Below, piece after piece: positions 51,703 through 61,340 of a stretch of 64,000 nt of DNA. The stretch spans positions 62,001 through 126,000 of the forward strand of contig CALXKJ010000003.1 of NCBI GenBank assembly GCA_944388955.1, given 5' to 3'. The position numbers were made by a program, and so were the translations under genes. Source of the stretch: an uncultured Spirochaetaceae bacterium (lineage in GTDB: Bacteria; Spirochaetota; Spirochaetia; Sphaerochaetales; Sphaerochaetaceae). The notes under the pieces were generated by a model. That model saw only the letters and a list, made by a program, of their open reading frames with translations. It was not told the DNA's origin and did no database searches. Positions within the stretch are counted from its first letter, which is position 1. Every line of letters starts with the position of its first letter.

Positions 51703-51732
51703 AGTTTACAGTCCATAAAATACACTGGTCAA
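51703..51732 (-). promoter_or_regulatory. promoter of the giant-paralogue pair
   Basis: Minus strand TTGACC (51727-51732), 18-nt spacer, TAAACT (51703-51708). Start near 51696, about 20 nt before the ATG. Confidence 0.6.
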
Positions 51733-51810
51733 CGAAAATATCCCTTCTTGTGAACAAACGGCAACTGCTTCATATAGCCATTCACAACGCTTAATGATAT
51801 CCTCTGCCGT

Positions 51811-54324
51811 ATGAGCAGATATCCTTTCAATGAGATAGAGCCGAAATGGCAGAATTACTGGGAAGAGCATAAGACTTTCCGTGCTACGGAAGATGAATCA
51901 ATACCAAAGAATAAAAGGAAATATGTCCTTGACATGTTCCCGTATCCATCGGGAGCGGGCCTTCATGTAGGACATCCAGAGGGCTATACAGCCACAGATA
52001 TCTATTCCAGATACCTCAGGATGCGTGGCTATAACGTTCTCCATCCGATGGGATTCGACTCATTCGGACTTCCAGCTGAGAACTACGCTATAAAGACCGG
52101 CACACACCCATGGGAGACGACAAAGAAGAATATCGATACATTCCGACGTCAGATAAAGAGCCTTGGCTTCTCGTATGACTGGGACAGAGAGGTATCGACA
52201 TGCGAGCCTGATTACTACCACTGGACACAGTGGATTTTCGAGAAGCTCTATGAGAAAGGACTGGCATACGAAGCAGTGACTCCAATCAACTGGTGCCCGA
52301 GCTGCAAGACCGGACTTGCAAACGAGGAAGTCAAGGAAGGCAGATGCGAGCGCTGTGGAGAGAAGGTTGAGAAAAAGAACATCAGGCAGTGGATGCTGAG
52401 AATCACGGCCTATGCAGACAAGCTTCTTGAAGGTCTTGATAAACTCGACTGGCCTGAATCGGTAAAGGCGATGCAGCGCAACTGGATTGGCCGCTCTGAA
52501 GGTGCTGCTGTGTTCTTCACGGTGGAATCGACTGGAGACAAGCTCGAGGTATATACAACACGCTGCGATACACTTTTCGGCGCTACATATATGGTAATAG
52601 CTCCGGAGCACCCGCTTGTCGGGAAACTCACGACTCCTGAGCAGAAGGAAGAAGTCGAGAAATATCTTGATGAGGTAAAGCACAAGTCAGATCTTGAGAG
52701 AACGGATCTCGCAAAGGAGAAGACGGGTGTATTCTCCGGTTCATATGCCATCAATCCAGTAAACGGAAAGAAGATTCCTATCTGGATTGCCGATTATGTA
52801 CTCATCAGCTACGGTACCGGCGCTATCATGGCTGTTCCGGCACATGACACAAGAGACTGGGAATTCGCAAAGAAATTCAATCTTCCTATCATCGAAGTTC
52901 TCAAAGGCGATGTGGATGTACAGCAGGAAGCCTGGACTGAAGACGGCCTCCATGTGAATTCAGAGTGGCTTGATGGTCTGAATAAGGAAGATGCTATCAA
53001 CAAGATGCTTGAATTCCTCGAGAAGAATGGTTATGGGCACAAAGCAGTGAACTATAAGCTCCGCGACTGGGTGTTCTCCCGCCAGCGCTACTGGGGTGAG
53101 CCTATCCCACTCATTCACTGCCCTCATTGCGGAACAGTCCTCGTGCCTGAGAATGAGCTTCCGCTCACCCTGCCTGAGGTCGATAAATATGAGCCTACAG
53201 GTACAGGAGAATCCCCTCTCGCCAATGTCGAGTCATGGGTAAACTGCAAATGCCCGAAATGCGGCGCAGATGCAAAGCGCGAGACGAATACAATGCCTCA
53301 GTGGGCTGGTTCATGCTGGTATTACCTGAGATACATCGATTCCCATAATGACAAGACATTTGTTGACCCGGAGAAAGAGAAATACTGGATGCCTGTCGAT
53401 CTCTATGTCGGAGGCGCAGAGCACGCAGTTCTTCATCTTCTCTATTCAAGATTCTGGCACAAAGTGCTTTACGATCTGGGACTTGTTTCAACTGATGAGC
53501 CATTCCAGTCTCTTGTTAATCAGGGAATGATTACATCATTTGCATACCAGAAAGCAAACAAGAGCCTTGTTCCTGTCGACCTTGTTGAGGAAAAGGATGG
53601 CAAGTACTTCGACAAGGAAACAGGAGAAGAGCTTACACAGGTCATCGCAAAGATGTCTAAATCGCTGAAGAATGTCATCAATCCTGATGATTTCATCAAG
53701 AACTATGGCGCAGACAGCGTGAGAATGTATGAGATGTTCATGGGACCGCTGAGAGAATCAAAGCCATGGGCAACAAATGGATTCATAGGCGTCTACCGCT
53801 TCCTCGACAGAATCTGGAGAATCTCGACAGAGAAGCCTGTTGTTGAGAAGGATATTTCACCTGAGCTGGACAAGCTTATGAACAAGACCATCAAGAAAGT
53901 GACTGAGGATACAGAGACGCTCGCTTTCAACACAGCTATAAGCCAGATGATGGTCTACGTGAATGAGCTCAACAGACTCGATGAAATTCCGAAGAAGGCG
54001 CTTGAGACTCTGACGCTTCTGCTCTCTCCATACACACCGCATCTCGCGGAGGAGCTCTGGTCAATGCTTGGCCATGAGCCATCGGTTGCGAAAGCTGAAT
54101 GGCCTTCATATGACGAGGCGAAGACCGTCGATGATGAGATTGAGATTGTCATTCAGGTCAATGGTAAGGTGAGAGACAAGATGATGCTCTCGCGCACAGC
54201 TTCAAAAGAAGAAATGCTCGAAGCAGCTAAGAAGAGCGAGAAGATACAGAGCTGGACTGATGGAAAGACGGTTATAAAGGAAATCGTCATTCCCGGAAAG
54301 CTGGTGAATATCGTTGTGAAATGA
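51811..54324 (+). CDS. leuS: leucyl-tRNA synthetase
   Basis: An 837-residue class Ia synthetase charging tRNA-Leu. HIGH motif [16 protein letters not shown] near 47-62, editing domain with [14 protein letters not shown] and the conserved [19 protein letters not shown], zinc-like cysteine sets ([27 protein letters not shown]), and KMSKS at 614-618. Full length for bacterial LeuRS. No Shine-Dalgarno precedes the ATG; the predicted leader is very short. A strong terminator follows. Confidence 0.97.
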   Translation: MSRYPFNEIEPKWQNYWEEHKTFRATEDESIPKNKRKYVLDMFPYPSGAGLHVGHPEGYTATDIYSRYLRMRGYNVLHPMGFDSFGLPAENYAIKTGTHPWETTKKNIDTFRRQIKSLGFSYDWDREVSTCEPDYYHWTQWIFEKLYEKGLAYEAVTPINWCPSCKTGLANEEVKEGRCERCGEKVEKKNIRQWMLRITAYADKLLEGLDKLDWPESVKAMQRNWIGRSEGAAVFFTVESTGDKLEVYTTRCDTLFGATYMVIAPEHPLVGKLTTPEQKEEVEKYLDEVKHKSDLERTDLAKEKTGVFSGSYAINPVNGKKIPIWIADYVLISYGTGAIMAVPAHDTRDWEFAKKFNLPIIEVLKGDVDVQQEAWTEDGLHVNSEWLDGLNKEDAINKMLEFLEKNGYGHKAVNYKLRDWVFSRQRYWGEPIPLIHCPHCGTVLVPENELPLTLPEVDKYEPTGTGESPLANVESWVNCKCPKCGADAKRETNTMPQWAGSCWYYLRYIDSHNDKTFVDPEKEKYWMPVDLYVGGAEHAVLHLLYSRFWHKVLYDLGLVSTDEPFQSLVNQGMITSFAYQKANKSLVPVDLVEEKDGKYFDKETGEELTQVIAKMSKSLKNVINPDDFIKNYGADSVRMYEMFMGPLRESKPWATNGFIGVYRFLDRIWRISTEKPVVEKDISPELDKLMNKTIKKVTEDTETLAFNTAISQMMVYVNELNRLDEIPKKALETLTLLLSPYTPHLAEELWSMLGHEPSVAKAEWPSYDEAKTVDDEIEIVIQVNGKVRDKMMLSRTASKEEMLEAAKKSEKIQSWTDGKTVIKEIVIPGKLVNIVVK

Positions 54325-54330
54325 CACAGG

Positions 54331-54355
54331 GGGCGCTCAAATGCGCCCTTTCTTT
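54331..54355 (+). terminator. leuS intrinsic terminator
   Basis: GGGCGC (54331-54336), loop TCAAAT, GCGCCC (54343-54348), then TTTCTTTT. Seven nt after the leuS stop. Confidence 0.9.
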
Positions 54356-54361
54356 TCACAC

Positions 54362-55567
54362 TCACATCTCATGTATGCGGGCAAGTCCACCCATTGAGGT
54401 CTCTCTGTAAAGAGATGGAAGGGCATGCCCTGTCTCCATCATTACTTCAACGACATCATCGAATGAGATTTTATGTCTTCCATCGCCCATGATTGCATAG
54501 GAAGCGTGGTCAATCGCCCTTAAAGTCGCCATTGCGTTGCGCTCGATGCATGGAATCTGCACAAGCCCCATCTGGGGATCGCATGTCAGGCCAAGATGAT
54601 GCTCAAGTCCCATCTCCGCAGCATATTCAATCTGCCTTATCGTTCCTCCGAGAAGCTGTGCAGCCGCGGCTCCAGCCATCGCACAGGCAACCCCTACTTC
54701 TCCTTGGCATCCAACCTCAGCCCCTGATATCGAGCCATTTGTCTTCACGATATTGCCAACCATACCAGCTGTAAGAAGCGCCCTGAGTATTCTTATCTCC
54801 GGAATCTGGTACTCCGTCATCATATGGTAGAGAACACCAGGCAGGATACCACAGCTTCCGCATGTAGGCGCCGTGACAATCTTCCCTCCTCCTGCATTCT
54901 CCTCAGAAACAGCAAGCGCGTATGAGAAAGCGAGAGCTGTGCTTCCAAGAGGACCTGAAAAATCCTTGGCCTTCGCGTATGACTGGCAGGCTTTGCGCTG
55001 GAGATGGAGACCTCCGGGAAGCACTCCTTCCGCCTCAAGCCCATTACTGATGGATTCTTTCATCACCGACCAGACAATGCGCATATAGTCGAGAATATCA
55101 TCGCCTTCAGCTTCTATAGCCACTTCCCAGAACTGGTAGCCATTTGAGTCGGAATATCTAAGAAGTTTCGACATCGAGCCAAGTGTTTCGTTATCATAGG
55201 GCTCCATTGCAGTCTCGCTGTCCTCGCCTTCCCTTACGATCTTGCCTCCACCTACGGAGTAATATGTCTCCTCAATGTTTCCAGGCTCCATCTCCACAAG
55301 CGTAAGAGCATTTGGATGAAAAGGCTTGAATACATCGGGAAACCATCTTATTTCTGCATCAATCCCATGCTCCGAGAGTACTGAGCGTATCGCATGGTCT
55401 GTAAGGTGTCCCTTACCTGTAGCCGCCAGCGAGCCATATAGCTCTGCTCTCACTTTTCTCGCCTCAGGATGGGAGGAGATGAACATCTCAACTGCAGAGC
55501 GAGGCCCCATTGTATGCGATGATGATGGACCATATCCGATTCTATACAGCTCTCTCAAGGATTCCAT
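54362..55567 (-). CDS. sdaA: L-serine ammonia-lyase (iron-sulfur, single chain)
   Basis: A 401-residue enzyme deaminating serine to pyruvate and ammonia, feeding pyruvate oxidoreductase. The beta domain (GYGPSSSHTMGPRSAVEMF at 12-30) and alpha domain (TAPTCGSCGILPGVLYHM, AGMVGNIVKTNGSISGAEVGCQGEVG with cluster cysteines, GLTCDPQMGLVQIPCIERNA) are in one chain, as in Gram-negative SdaA. Slightly shorter than the E. coli enzyme. Convergent with leuS; 9 nt after the lipoprotein gene stop on the same strand. Confidence 0.95.
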   Translation of the reverse strand: MESLRELYRIGYGPSSSHTMGPRSAVEMFISSHPEARKVRAELYGSLAATGKGHLTDHAIRSVLSEHGIDAEIRWFPDVFKPFHPNALTLVEMEPGNIEETYYSVGGGKIVREGEDSETAMEPYDNETLGSMSKLLRYSDSNGYQFWEVAIEAEGDDILDYMRIVWSVMKESISNGLEAEGVLPGGLHLQRKACQSYAKAKDFSGPLGSTALAFSYALAVSEENAGGGKIVTAPTCGSCGILPGVLYHMMTEYQIPEIRILRALLTAGMVGNIVKTNGSISGAEVGCQGEVGVACAMAGAAAAQLLGGTIRQIEYAAEMGLEHHLGLTCDPQMGLVQIPCIERNAMATLRAIDHASYAIMGDGRHKISFDDVVEVMMETGHALPSLYRETSMGGLARIHEM

Positions 55568-55576
55568 ACGAAGAGC

Positions 55577-56290
55577 TTACCATAAAGGAAGCTCTGAAAG
55601 CATCATGCTCACTTCTCCTTCTTCGGTTATTATCAGAGAAAGAAGGATTCTTTTACTGATTTCTGCGAATCTGTATATCCCTGGATAGAGCAGAAAGTGT
55701 ACGATATCAGAGCTAAAATTCACTTCAAATGAAGGCACATCATACCGTTCCGACACCCACACACCTGAAGGGATTGAATCCGAGGAATACGCTATTTTTT
55801 CTGTAAGCTTTATCCCATAACCAAGCGTCCCATTGAAGACATCCTCAAGAAAAGCGCTTTCATCAACCCTCTGAAGATTATCGGCATTTTTCATCACGGC
55901 CTCCATCGATAGTCTTCTCACGGCTTCGGGACGATAAGATGCCGCAGAGATAAGCATATCAGCAAAAGAGCCATATTCGGGAAGCATATGCAATTCTCCA
56001 TGCATACCAGGCTCGTAAAAACCTCCTAAGGAGCCCAGTTCCCCAAGCGGTTTCAGCGCAAAGACAGAAAGACCTCCGCTCTTGACTCGCACTTTTACTT
56101 TTCTTGTCCCGCTTGGCACATGCATTTCATAGATTCGCTCTCCATCGAAAACTGTCAGCGTGTACCAGAAATCACGATACTCCTCTTTCTCAAAAGGGTG
56201 CTTCTCCGGAACAGATAATGTGACATCATAGCCATATTGAAATGAGCATGATGAAAGAATGCATATGATAAGCAATGCGATATATCTCAT
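55577..56290 (-). CDS. predicted lipoprotein of unknown function
   Basis: A 237-residue protein with lipobox L-S-S-C15 (RYIALLIICILSSC). The mature region has beta-rich segments (DVTLSVPEKHPFEKEEYRDFWYTLTVF) and no family I recognise. No good Shine-Dalgarno is seen. It lies between serine dehydratase and the DUF4416 gene on the same strand, so it may be co-transcribed with both. Confidence 0.6.
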   Translation of the reverse strand: MRYIALLIICILSSCSFQYGYDVTLSVPEKHPFEKEEYRDFWYTLTVFDGERIYEMHVPSGTRKVKVRVKSGGLSVFALKPLGELGSLGGFYEPGMHGELHMLPEYGSFADMLISAASYRPEAVRRLSMEAVMKNADNLQRVDESAFLEDVFNGTLGYGIKLTEKIAYSSDSIPSGVWVSERYDVPSFEVNFSSDIVHFLLYPGIYRFAEISKRILLSLIITEEGEVSMMLSELPLW

Positions 56291-56317
56291 ATATCGATAT
56301 ACGCTCTGAATAATGTT

Positions 56318-56839
56318 TTATGTAAGCTTTCTCAGATGGAGATATTCATTGCGGAAGCCAAGGAGAATGCGCTGAACCTCATTGCTTCTATAGTCGGCGT
56401 ATGTCCAAGGCAGCGCTTTGTAGCCATGATTCTGGTATATAAGCGTGACTTCAGCATAGAGATTCCGGCCTATCGCGATTCTATGCGATCTGTTCTTTGT
56501 CGTCGCAAGCACAATATTCGATTCAGTCAGAATACCAGGATCGAGGTTTATCTTTCGCTTTCCATCCTCGCTGTATTCCATCTCGATTGAATCTGTCATG
56601 GTTTTTATATCCTGAAGCGTATCAGGAGACACAAGTGACGAGAAAGCAATGAAGAAGCGCTCAATGCCTTCTCCCATCTCGCTGTTGTAGTAATCCGTGA
56701 AAGAGAAAGGAAAAGGCTCACTCCTGAGCACAATCGGGCCATAAAGCTCCGTAAGCTTTGTCTCAAGAGAGGCTGGGAATCCTCTTGTGGTGAGGATCCC
56801 CATGAATAACATTGATTTATCGTAAGGACGCAGGATCAT
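56318..56839 (-). CDS. DUF4416 family protein
   Basis: A 173-residue cytoplasmic protein. It carries the family pattern: FPFSFTDYYNSEMGEGIERFF, IKTMTDSIEMEY, INLDPGILTESNIVLATTKNRSHRI and LPWTYADYRS. The family is found in spirochaetes and other deep lineages; biochemical function unknown. Its ATG overlaps the stop of the aromatic biosynthesis fusion gene (ATGA), so the two are translationally coupled. Confidence 0.8.
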   Translation of the reverse strand: MILRPYDKSMLFMGILTTRGFPASLETKLTELYGPIVLRSEPFPFSFTDYYNSEMGEGIERFFIAFSSLVSPDTLQDIKTMTDSIEMEYSEDGKRKINLDPGILTESNIVLATTKNRSHRIAIGRNLYAEVTLIYQNHGYKALPWTYADYRSNEVQRILLGFRNEYLHLRKLT

Positions 56840-58749
56840 TCGATAGCTGAAGCGTAAAGGCCGAGCACGCGGAATGTGACTGTCTTCTCCTTCATCTCCT
56901 CACAGAGTGTGTCGAATGTTCCCCTGTCAGGAAGCTGGAGCTCAACGAAGAAAAGATACTCCCATGGCTTTCCCGGAATCGGACGAGACTCAAGTTTTGT
57001 CATGTTCACGCCTTTGTCCGCTATAAGATGGAGAACATTCATAAGCGAGCCTGACTCATCTGAGACAGAGAATGATATGGATGCTTTATCGAGAGGTGCC
57101 TGAGAGCGATAGATTCCAGCGTTTTCCTCTCTCGAGAGGATGTAGAATCTTGTGTAGTTGGATGCATCGCTTTCAATACCGTTTCTGAGGCTTTCAAGAC
57201 CGTAATACTCCGCAGCGGGTGCACCAGCAATCGCCGCGATAGATTTGTCTTTTGTCTTCGCCACGAATTCCGCAGCTCCGGCTGTATCGAAAAATGCAAC
57301 CTGCTCCGCATCCGGAAGCTCCTTCTCAAGGAATGTCCTGCACTGCTTGAGCCCCTGAGGGTGTGAATATACTTTCTTTATATCCTCAAGCTGAGTACCG
57401 GGAAGCACAATCAGATCATGCTGTATCCTCACCTGCACTTCCCCAACGACTGTCAGCTCAGGATGCATTGCAAGAAGATCAAGATTGTCATAGATAGTAC
57501 CGCCAAGCGTGTTCTCTATCGGAAGAACAGCATATTTTGCATTTCCTGATGAAACAGCATCGAATGCATCCGTGAATGTATGACATGGAAGTACGCCAAC
57601 ACTTTCATCGAACGCACGGCGTACTGCAAGCTCGGAATATGCGCCACGAACGCCCTGGAATGCCGCTGTCACACTCTGCTCGTTTTTCTTCTCTTCCTTT
57701 CCCGCCTGCTCTGCAATAACAGTTTTCCTCGGCACCCTCTCAAGGCTCTTGCCGACAACAGGACAGAGCGCCTGGATATCATGGACAAGCTTCCTGAACT
57801 GCGACGGATAAAGCGACTGAGGACCATCCGAGAGTGCGTTCTCCGGATGGTTATGGACCTCAACGATTATTCCCGACGCACCGGATGCCACAATAGCGAG
57901 ACTCATTGGAGCGACCATGTCACGGATACCGGTAGCATGTGACGGATCCCCGATTACAGGCAGATGCGTCAATTTCTGCACTACAGGAATCGCAGAGCAG
58001 TCAAGCGTATTCCTCGTAGCCTTCTCATATGTCCTGATTCCCCTCTCGCAAAGCACAACCTGATCAGTACCAGAAGCCATGAGATACTCAGCAGCCATAA
58101 GCCACTCTTCGATTGTTGCTGCAAGACCTCTCTTAAGAAGAACTGGCATACCCGTCTTTCCGACTTCCTTCAGAAGCTCGAAGTTCTGCATGTTCCTCGC
58201 ACCGATCTGGAACATATCGACATACTCAGCCATCATCTTCACATCTGACGGGGATACGACTTCCGATGTTATAGGCATATCGAAGGCATCGCCAGCTTTC
58301 TTCAGAAGCTTGAGGCCTTCCTCTCCAAGACCCTGGAATGCATATGGGCTCGTACGCGGCTTGAATGCACCGCCACGAAGCATCACAGCCCCTGACTCCC
58401 TCACAGACTCGGCGATTGTCATGATCTGGTCGTAATTCTCTACCGCACAAGGCCCTGCGATAACGGCAACCCTGTTGCCTCCTATGCTTACTTTCCCAAC
58501 GTGGACTATCGTGTCCTCTTTCTTGAGCTCGCGGGATGCAAGCTTATATGGTTTGGAGATAGGAACAACCGAGCTTACACCAGGAAGAAGCTCAACAGTT
58601 CGCGGATCTATGGAAACCTTGCCGACTGCGCCAAGGATAGTATCCTGCTGGCCGACGATTTCCTTTACGATGAAACCTTTCTCGGTGAGAAAATCTCTTA
58701 CTTTATCTTTTTCCTGGGGTGTTATACCCTGCTTAAGGATTACAATCAT
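56836..58749 (-). CDS. DAHP synthase-prephenate dehydratase fusion
   Basis: A 637-residue bifunctional enzyme joining the first step of the shikimate pathway to phenylalanine synthesis. Residues 1-70 are the ferredoxin-like regulatory domain (MIVILKQGI). Residues about 75-335 are type I-beta DAHP synthase (AGPCAVENYDQI, MLRGGAFKPRTSPYAFQGLG, DPSHATG, EVHNHPENALSDG). Residues about 370-545 are prephenate dehydratase (FQGVRGAYSELA, LPIENTLGGT, YSHPQGLKQC, NYTRFYIL). An ACT domain with ESRPIP follows. The ATG at 58749 has no Shine-Dalgarno; TTGACC-17-TAGCTT ends 7 nt upstream, suggesting a leaderless mRNA. A TTG 12 codons earlier would fall within that -35. Confidence 0.9.
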   Translation of the reverse strand: MIVILKQGITPQEKDKVRDFLTEKGFIVKEIVGQQDTILGAVGKVSIDPRTVELLPGVSSVVPISKPYKLASRELKKEDTIVHVGKVSIGGNRVAVIAGPCAVENYDQIMTIAESVRESGAVMLRGGAFKPRTSPYAFQGLGEEGLKLLKKAGDAFDMPITSEVVSPSDVKMMAEYVDMFQIGARNMQNFELLKEVGKTGMPVLLKRGLAATIEEWLMAAEYLMASGTDQVVLCERGIRTYEKATRNTLDCSAIPVVQKLTHLPVIGDPSHATGIRDMVAPMSLAIVASGASGIIVEVHNHPENALSDGPQSLYPSQFRKLVHDIQALCPVVGKSLERVPRKTVIAEQAGKEEKKNEQSVTAAFQGVRGAYSELAVRRAFDESVGVLPCHTFTDAFDAVSSGNAKYAVLPIENTLGGTIYDNLDLLAMHPELTVVGEVQVRIQHDLIVLPGTQLEDIKKVYSHPQGLKQCRTFLEKELPDAEQVAFFDTAGAAEFVAKTKDKSIAAIAGAPAAEYYGLESLRNGIESDASNYTRFYILSREENAGIYRSQAPLDKASISFSVSDESGSLMNVLHLIADKGVNMTKLESRPIPGKPWEYLFFVELQLPDRGTFDTLCEEMKEKTVTFRVLGLYASAIE

Positions 58750-58756
58750 AGGAGAA

Positions 58757-58785
58757 AAGCTAGCTTTAACGGCTCTTTTGGTCAA
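58757..58785 (-). promoter_or_regulatory. promoter of the fusion gene, leaderless arrangement
   Basis: Minus strand TTGACC (58780-58785), 17-nt spacer, TAGCTT (58757-58762), then TTCTCCT and the ATG. The -10 is weak (3 of 6), the position is what supports it. Confidence 0.45.
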
Positions 58786-58793
58786 TAAATCAT

Positions 58794-59459
58794 ATGCTCG
58801 ATGAAAGATATATTGATGATGTTTTCACTGCGTTCTCAAAGAAACTGGAGGAGATAGGCTCTCCGCTTCCTTCTGTCAGCCTTATCGCTGAAGAGGATAA
58901 GGACCCATACAAAGTGCTTGTCTCAACGTTAATCAGCCTCAGGACGAAAGATGAAGTCACGGCAGAAGCATCAAGGCGGCTTTTCGCTATCGCTCCGGAT
59001 ATAAACACACTCTCATCACTTGATCCAGAGACAATCGCGGAAACCATAAAGCCTGCAGGCTTTTACAAGAGGAAAGGCATACAGCTCAGGGTAATCGCAG
59101 AAATCATCATTAATGATTACAACGGCATAGTCCCAGATGATATGGAAGAGCTTCTCGCTCTTCCTGGTGTCGGAATGAAAACCGCTTCGCTCGTACTCAA
59201 TCTGGGATATGGTGTTGATGCTATCTGCGTGGATTGCCATGTGCATCAGATTGTCAACAGACTTGGCTGGGTCTGCACGAAAACACCAGAAGAAACTGAA
59301 AGAAAACTCAGAGAAATACTGCCCAGGCGTTTCTGGATACCAATCAATGACCTCTTTGTACGCTATGGGCAGAAAGTATGCAAGCCTGTCTCTCCATTCT
59401 GCTCTCAGTGTCCGGAGAAAGAGGCTTGCCCTAAAACTGGAGTTACCAGAATGCGATGA
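58794..59459 (+). CDS. nth: endonuclease III
   Basis: A 221-residue DNA glycosylase/AP lyase for oxidised pyrimidines. Helix-hairpin-helix LPGVGMKTASLVLNLG with catalytic lysine, VDCHVHQIVNRLG with the catalytic aspartate position replaced by the VDCHV variant (D in VD), and the 4Fe-4S loop C-x6-C-x2-C-x5-C (CKPVSPFCSQCPEKEAC). Divergent from the aromatic gene with 44 nt between starts; no Shine-Dalgarno. Confidence 0.93.
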   Translation: MLDERYIDDVFTAFSKKLEEIGSPLPSVSLIAEEDKDPYKVLVSTLISLRTKDEVTAEASRRLFAIAPDINTLSSLDPETIAETIKPAGFYKRKGIQLRVIAEIIINDYNGIVPDDMEELLALPGVGMKTASLVLNLGYGVDAICVDCHVHQIVNRLGWVCTKTPEETERKLREILPRRFWIPINDLFVRYGQKVCKPVSPFCSQCPEKEACPKTGVTRMR

Positions 59460-59870
59460 TTATTTATTGCCAAGCTTCTTCACTGCCGGTGCCGCAACTT
59501 TATAGACACAGGAAAGAATAAGCAGGTGATAAACAAGATTCTCAAGCCACAGGAACCACTCCTCTCCATTGTTTCCCTTGAGGCCATACACGAAATCATC
59601 AAGGAAAATGAAGATTATCCAAGCCGCAAGGACAACAAGCGTCGATACTTTGACGAATGAGCCTTTGATTCCGCTTACGAATGCAGGAACAATAAGAAGA
59701 AGACCTGATACAAGAAGCACTACACCGACAATGATCTCAAAAACATCATCAAGCTCATCATAAAGTGAATTGCCACCAAATCCCGCGATGCCTTCAATTC
59801 CGATAACAACAAACAGGATGCCTACAAGTATTCTCAGGAGAAGATCCCCATTGAATTTGCTAGTTGCCAT
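59460..59870 (-). CDS. small integral membrane protein
   Basis: A 136-residue protein with four predicted membrane helices (LLLRILVGILFVVIGIEGIA; IIVGVVLLVSGLLLIVPAF; VSTLVVLAAWIIFIFL; ENLVYHLLILSCVYKVA) in a DoxX-like or DUF-type arrangement. Function not recognised. GGAGG precedes the ATG at 59870. Convergent with nth with stop codons adjoining. Region 59871-60147 upstream is AT-rich and holds no other gene. Confidence 0.7.
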   Translation of the reverse strand: MATSKFNGDLLLRILVGILFVVIGIEGIAGFGGNSLYDELDDVFEIIVGVVLLVSGLLLIVPAFVSGIKGSFVKVSTLVVLAAWIIFIFLDDFVYGLKGNNGEEWFLWLENLVYHLLILSCVYKVAAPAVKKLGNK

Positions 59871-60081
59871 ATTACACCTCCGAAGTGTGTTTTCGGTTTC
59901 ATGATAATCAGAAAAATGAGTATAAGAAAGCACTTGATTTCCATGTCAGAAGAAGATAGGCATCGTATCTAGAATAAATAAACGACATTTGAATATTAAT
60001 ATGTTTATTTTTGACAAATGGATTTATTTTTCAATGTTTGCATTTTATTTCTTTTCCGTAGCTGAAAATGGCAACAAAAGA

Positions 60082-60110
60082 TTGACAAAGCCATTCAACT
60101 AGACGAAGAT
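60082..60110 (+). promoter_or_regulatory. weak promoter candidate for the small membrane protein
   Basis: Perfect -35 TTGACA (60082-60087), 17-nt spacer, poor -10 GAAGAT. Leader about 31 nt. Confidence 0.35.
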
Positions 60111-60147
60111 TTACACAAATTCCTAATCTTAATGGGGAGAGGTTATT

Positions 60148-60456
60148 ATGGACGAAATCAATAACAACGATGTTCAGAATTCACCGTCACCGGCTCCAAG
60201 CGGTACAGCTGGTATAGTTCTCGGAATCTTATCACTGCTTTCCTTCTTCGGTATCACAACATGGGTACCATTCGGAGGTGCTGTAGGTCTGATCCTAGCT
60301 ATCATCGGATGCGTTTCTGGAAACAACTGCAAGAAGCAGGGAGGTTCAAGTGCTGGTCTTATCCTCAGCATTCTTGGACTTGTTCTCAACGGCATTGGCT
60401 TTGTTGCTTGCACCCTTTGCGTCGGAGGTCTTGGCGTAGCTGCACTTTCAATGTAA
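60148..60456 (+). CDS. DUF4190-like small membrane protein
   Basis: A 102-residue protein. A polar proline/serine N-terminus (1-18) is followed by two glycine-rich hydrophobic hairpin segments (TAGIVLGILSLLSFFGITTW; AVGLILAIIGCVSG) and a third pair near the C-terminus, the DUF4190 pattern. The family function is unknown. GGGGAGAGG precedes the ATG, and a terminator hairpin follows 11 nt after the stop. Confidence 0.75.
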   Translation: MDEINNNDVQNSPSPAPSGTAGIVLGILSLLSFFGITTWVPFGGAVGLILAIIGCVSGNNCKKQGGSSAGLILSILGLVLNGIGFVACTLCVGGLGVAALSM

Positions 60457-60466
60457 CAGCAGTGCA

Positions 60467-60503
60467 AGAGCCTTATCTTCGCATAAGGCTCTTTCTGTCT
60501 CTT
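60467..60503 (+). terminator. terminator between the DUF4190-like gene and lgt
   Basis: AGAGCCTTAT (60467-60476), loop CTTCGC, ATAAGGCTCT (60483-60492), a perfect 10-bp stem, then TTCTGTCTCTT. The lgt ATG lies only 17 nt beyond the stem. Confidence 0.8.
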
Positions 60504-60509
60504 CGTACC

Positions 60510-61304
60510 ATGCATCCGATTATCGCCTCATTCGGACATTTCACAATCCCATCTTATAGCCTGATGATTCTTCTAGGGGCATTCGCCGCCTGGGGGCTTT
60601 CATGCAGGAAGACTGTTACAATTCCTCATTATGACACTTTCTATTCAATATTAATGGCTGTTATCGGAGCAGGAATCTTCGGGAAAATCCTCTATTTCAT
60701 CGTTGATTATAAAACAGTCATTGCTCTTTTCAGGACTTATCCTCTGGAAGAAGCTCTCAAATACTCCCTAGAGGGCGGTTTAGTGCTCTATGGAGGTATT
60801 CTGGGAATGATTGTAGGCCTGAAGTCTGCAGCGATGCAGAATCATCTCGATTTTCCAATCCTTCTCGACAGTCTCGCGCCATCAATCGCAATAGGCATAG
60901 CATTCGGAAGGATAGGATGCCTACTTGGTGGCTGCTGCTATGGAATGCCATATGATGGACCTTTTGCTATTGTCTATCCAGAGGAATCTTTATCAGCGCC
61001 GTCTGGGATACCGCTCTTTCCATCCCCTATCGCAGAAAGCATCGGGGCAATCTCTATCTGCGTGATCCTCCTTCTGTATGAGAAGCGGGAAAACAGGAAA
61101 TACAGCCTGTTGTTCCTTTTCCTCATTCTTTACGCTGTATTGAGATTCACGCTTGAATTCTTCCGCGGCGATGCGGAAAGGGGATTTATCGGGATACTAT
61201 CGACATCGCAGTTCATATCATTGGCGGTATTGCTATTCCTCTCTATTCCAGGAGTCAGGAAAAGCAAGTTGTTCTCAAATCCTATGAGAAAACAGTGTTT
61301 ATGA
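60510..61304 (+). CDS. lgt: prolipoprotein diacylglyceryl transferase
   Basis: A 264-residue inner-membrane enzyme adding diacylglycerol to lipobox cysteines, needed by the several lipoproteins in this window. Motifs: LEGGLVLYGGILG (family H-G-G region), IAIGIAFGRIGCLLGGCCYG (the Lgt signature with R and G-CC), and RFTLEFFRGD near the C-terminus. About seven membrane segments. The ATG at 60510 is chosen from homology; no Shine-Dalgarno, and a terminator directly precedes it. Confidence 0.93.
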   Translation: MHPIIASFGHFTIPSYSLMILLGAFAAWGLSCRKTVTIPHYDTFYSILMAVIGAGIFGKILYFIVDYKTVIALFRTYPLEEALKYSLEGGLVLYGGILGMIVGLKSAAMQNHLDFPILLDSLAPSIAIGIAFGRIGCLLGGCCYGMPYDGPFAIVYPEESLSAPSGIPLFPSPIAESIGAISICVILLLYEKRENRKYSLLFLFLILYAVLRFTLEFFRGDAERGFIGILSTSQFISLAVLLFLSIPGVRKSKLFSNPMRKQCL

Positions 61305-61340
61305 TTGCTTTGATACGCTTTTGATGGGAAAATTCATAAT

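Noticed and set aside
52060-52683. 207-codon minus-strand open frame antisense to leuS
   Set aside because: Shadow of a highly conserved synthetase gene; no ribosome site or recognisable domain.
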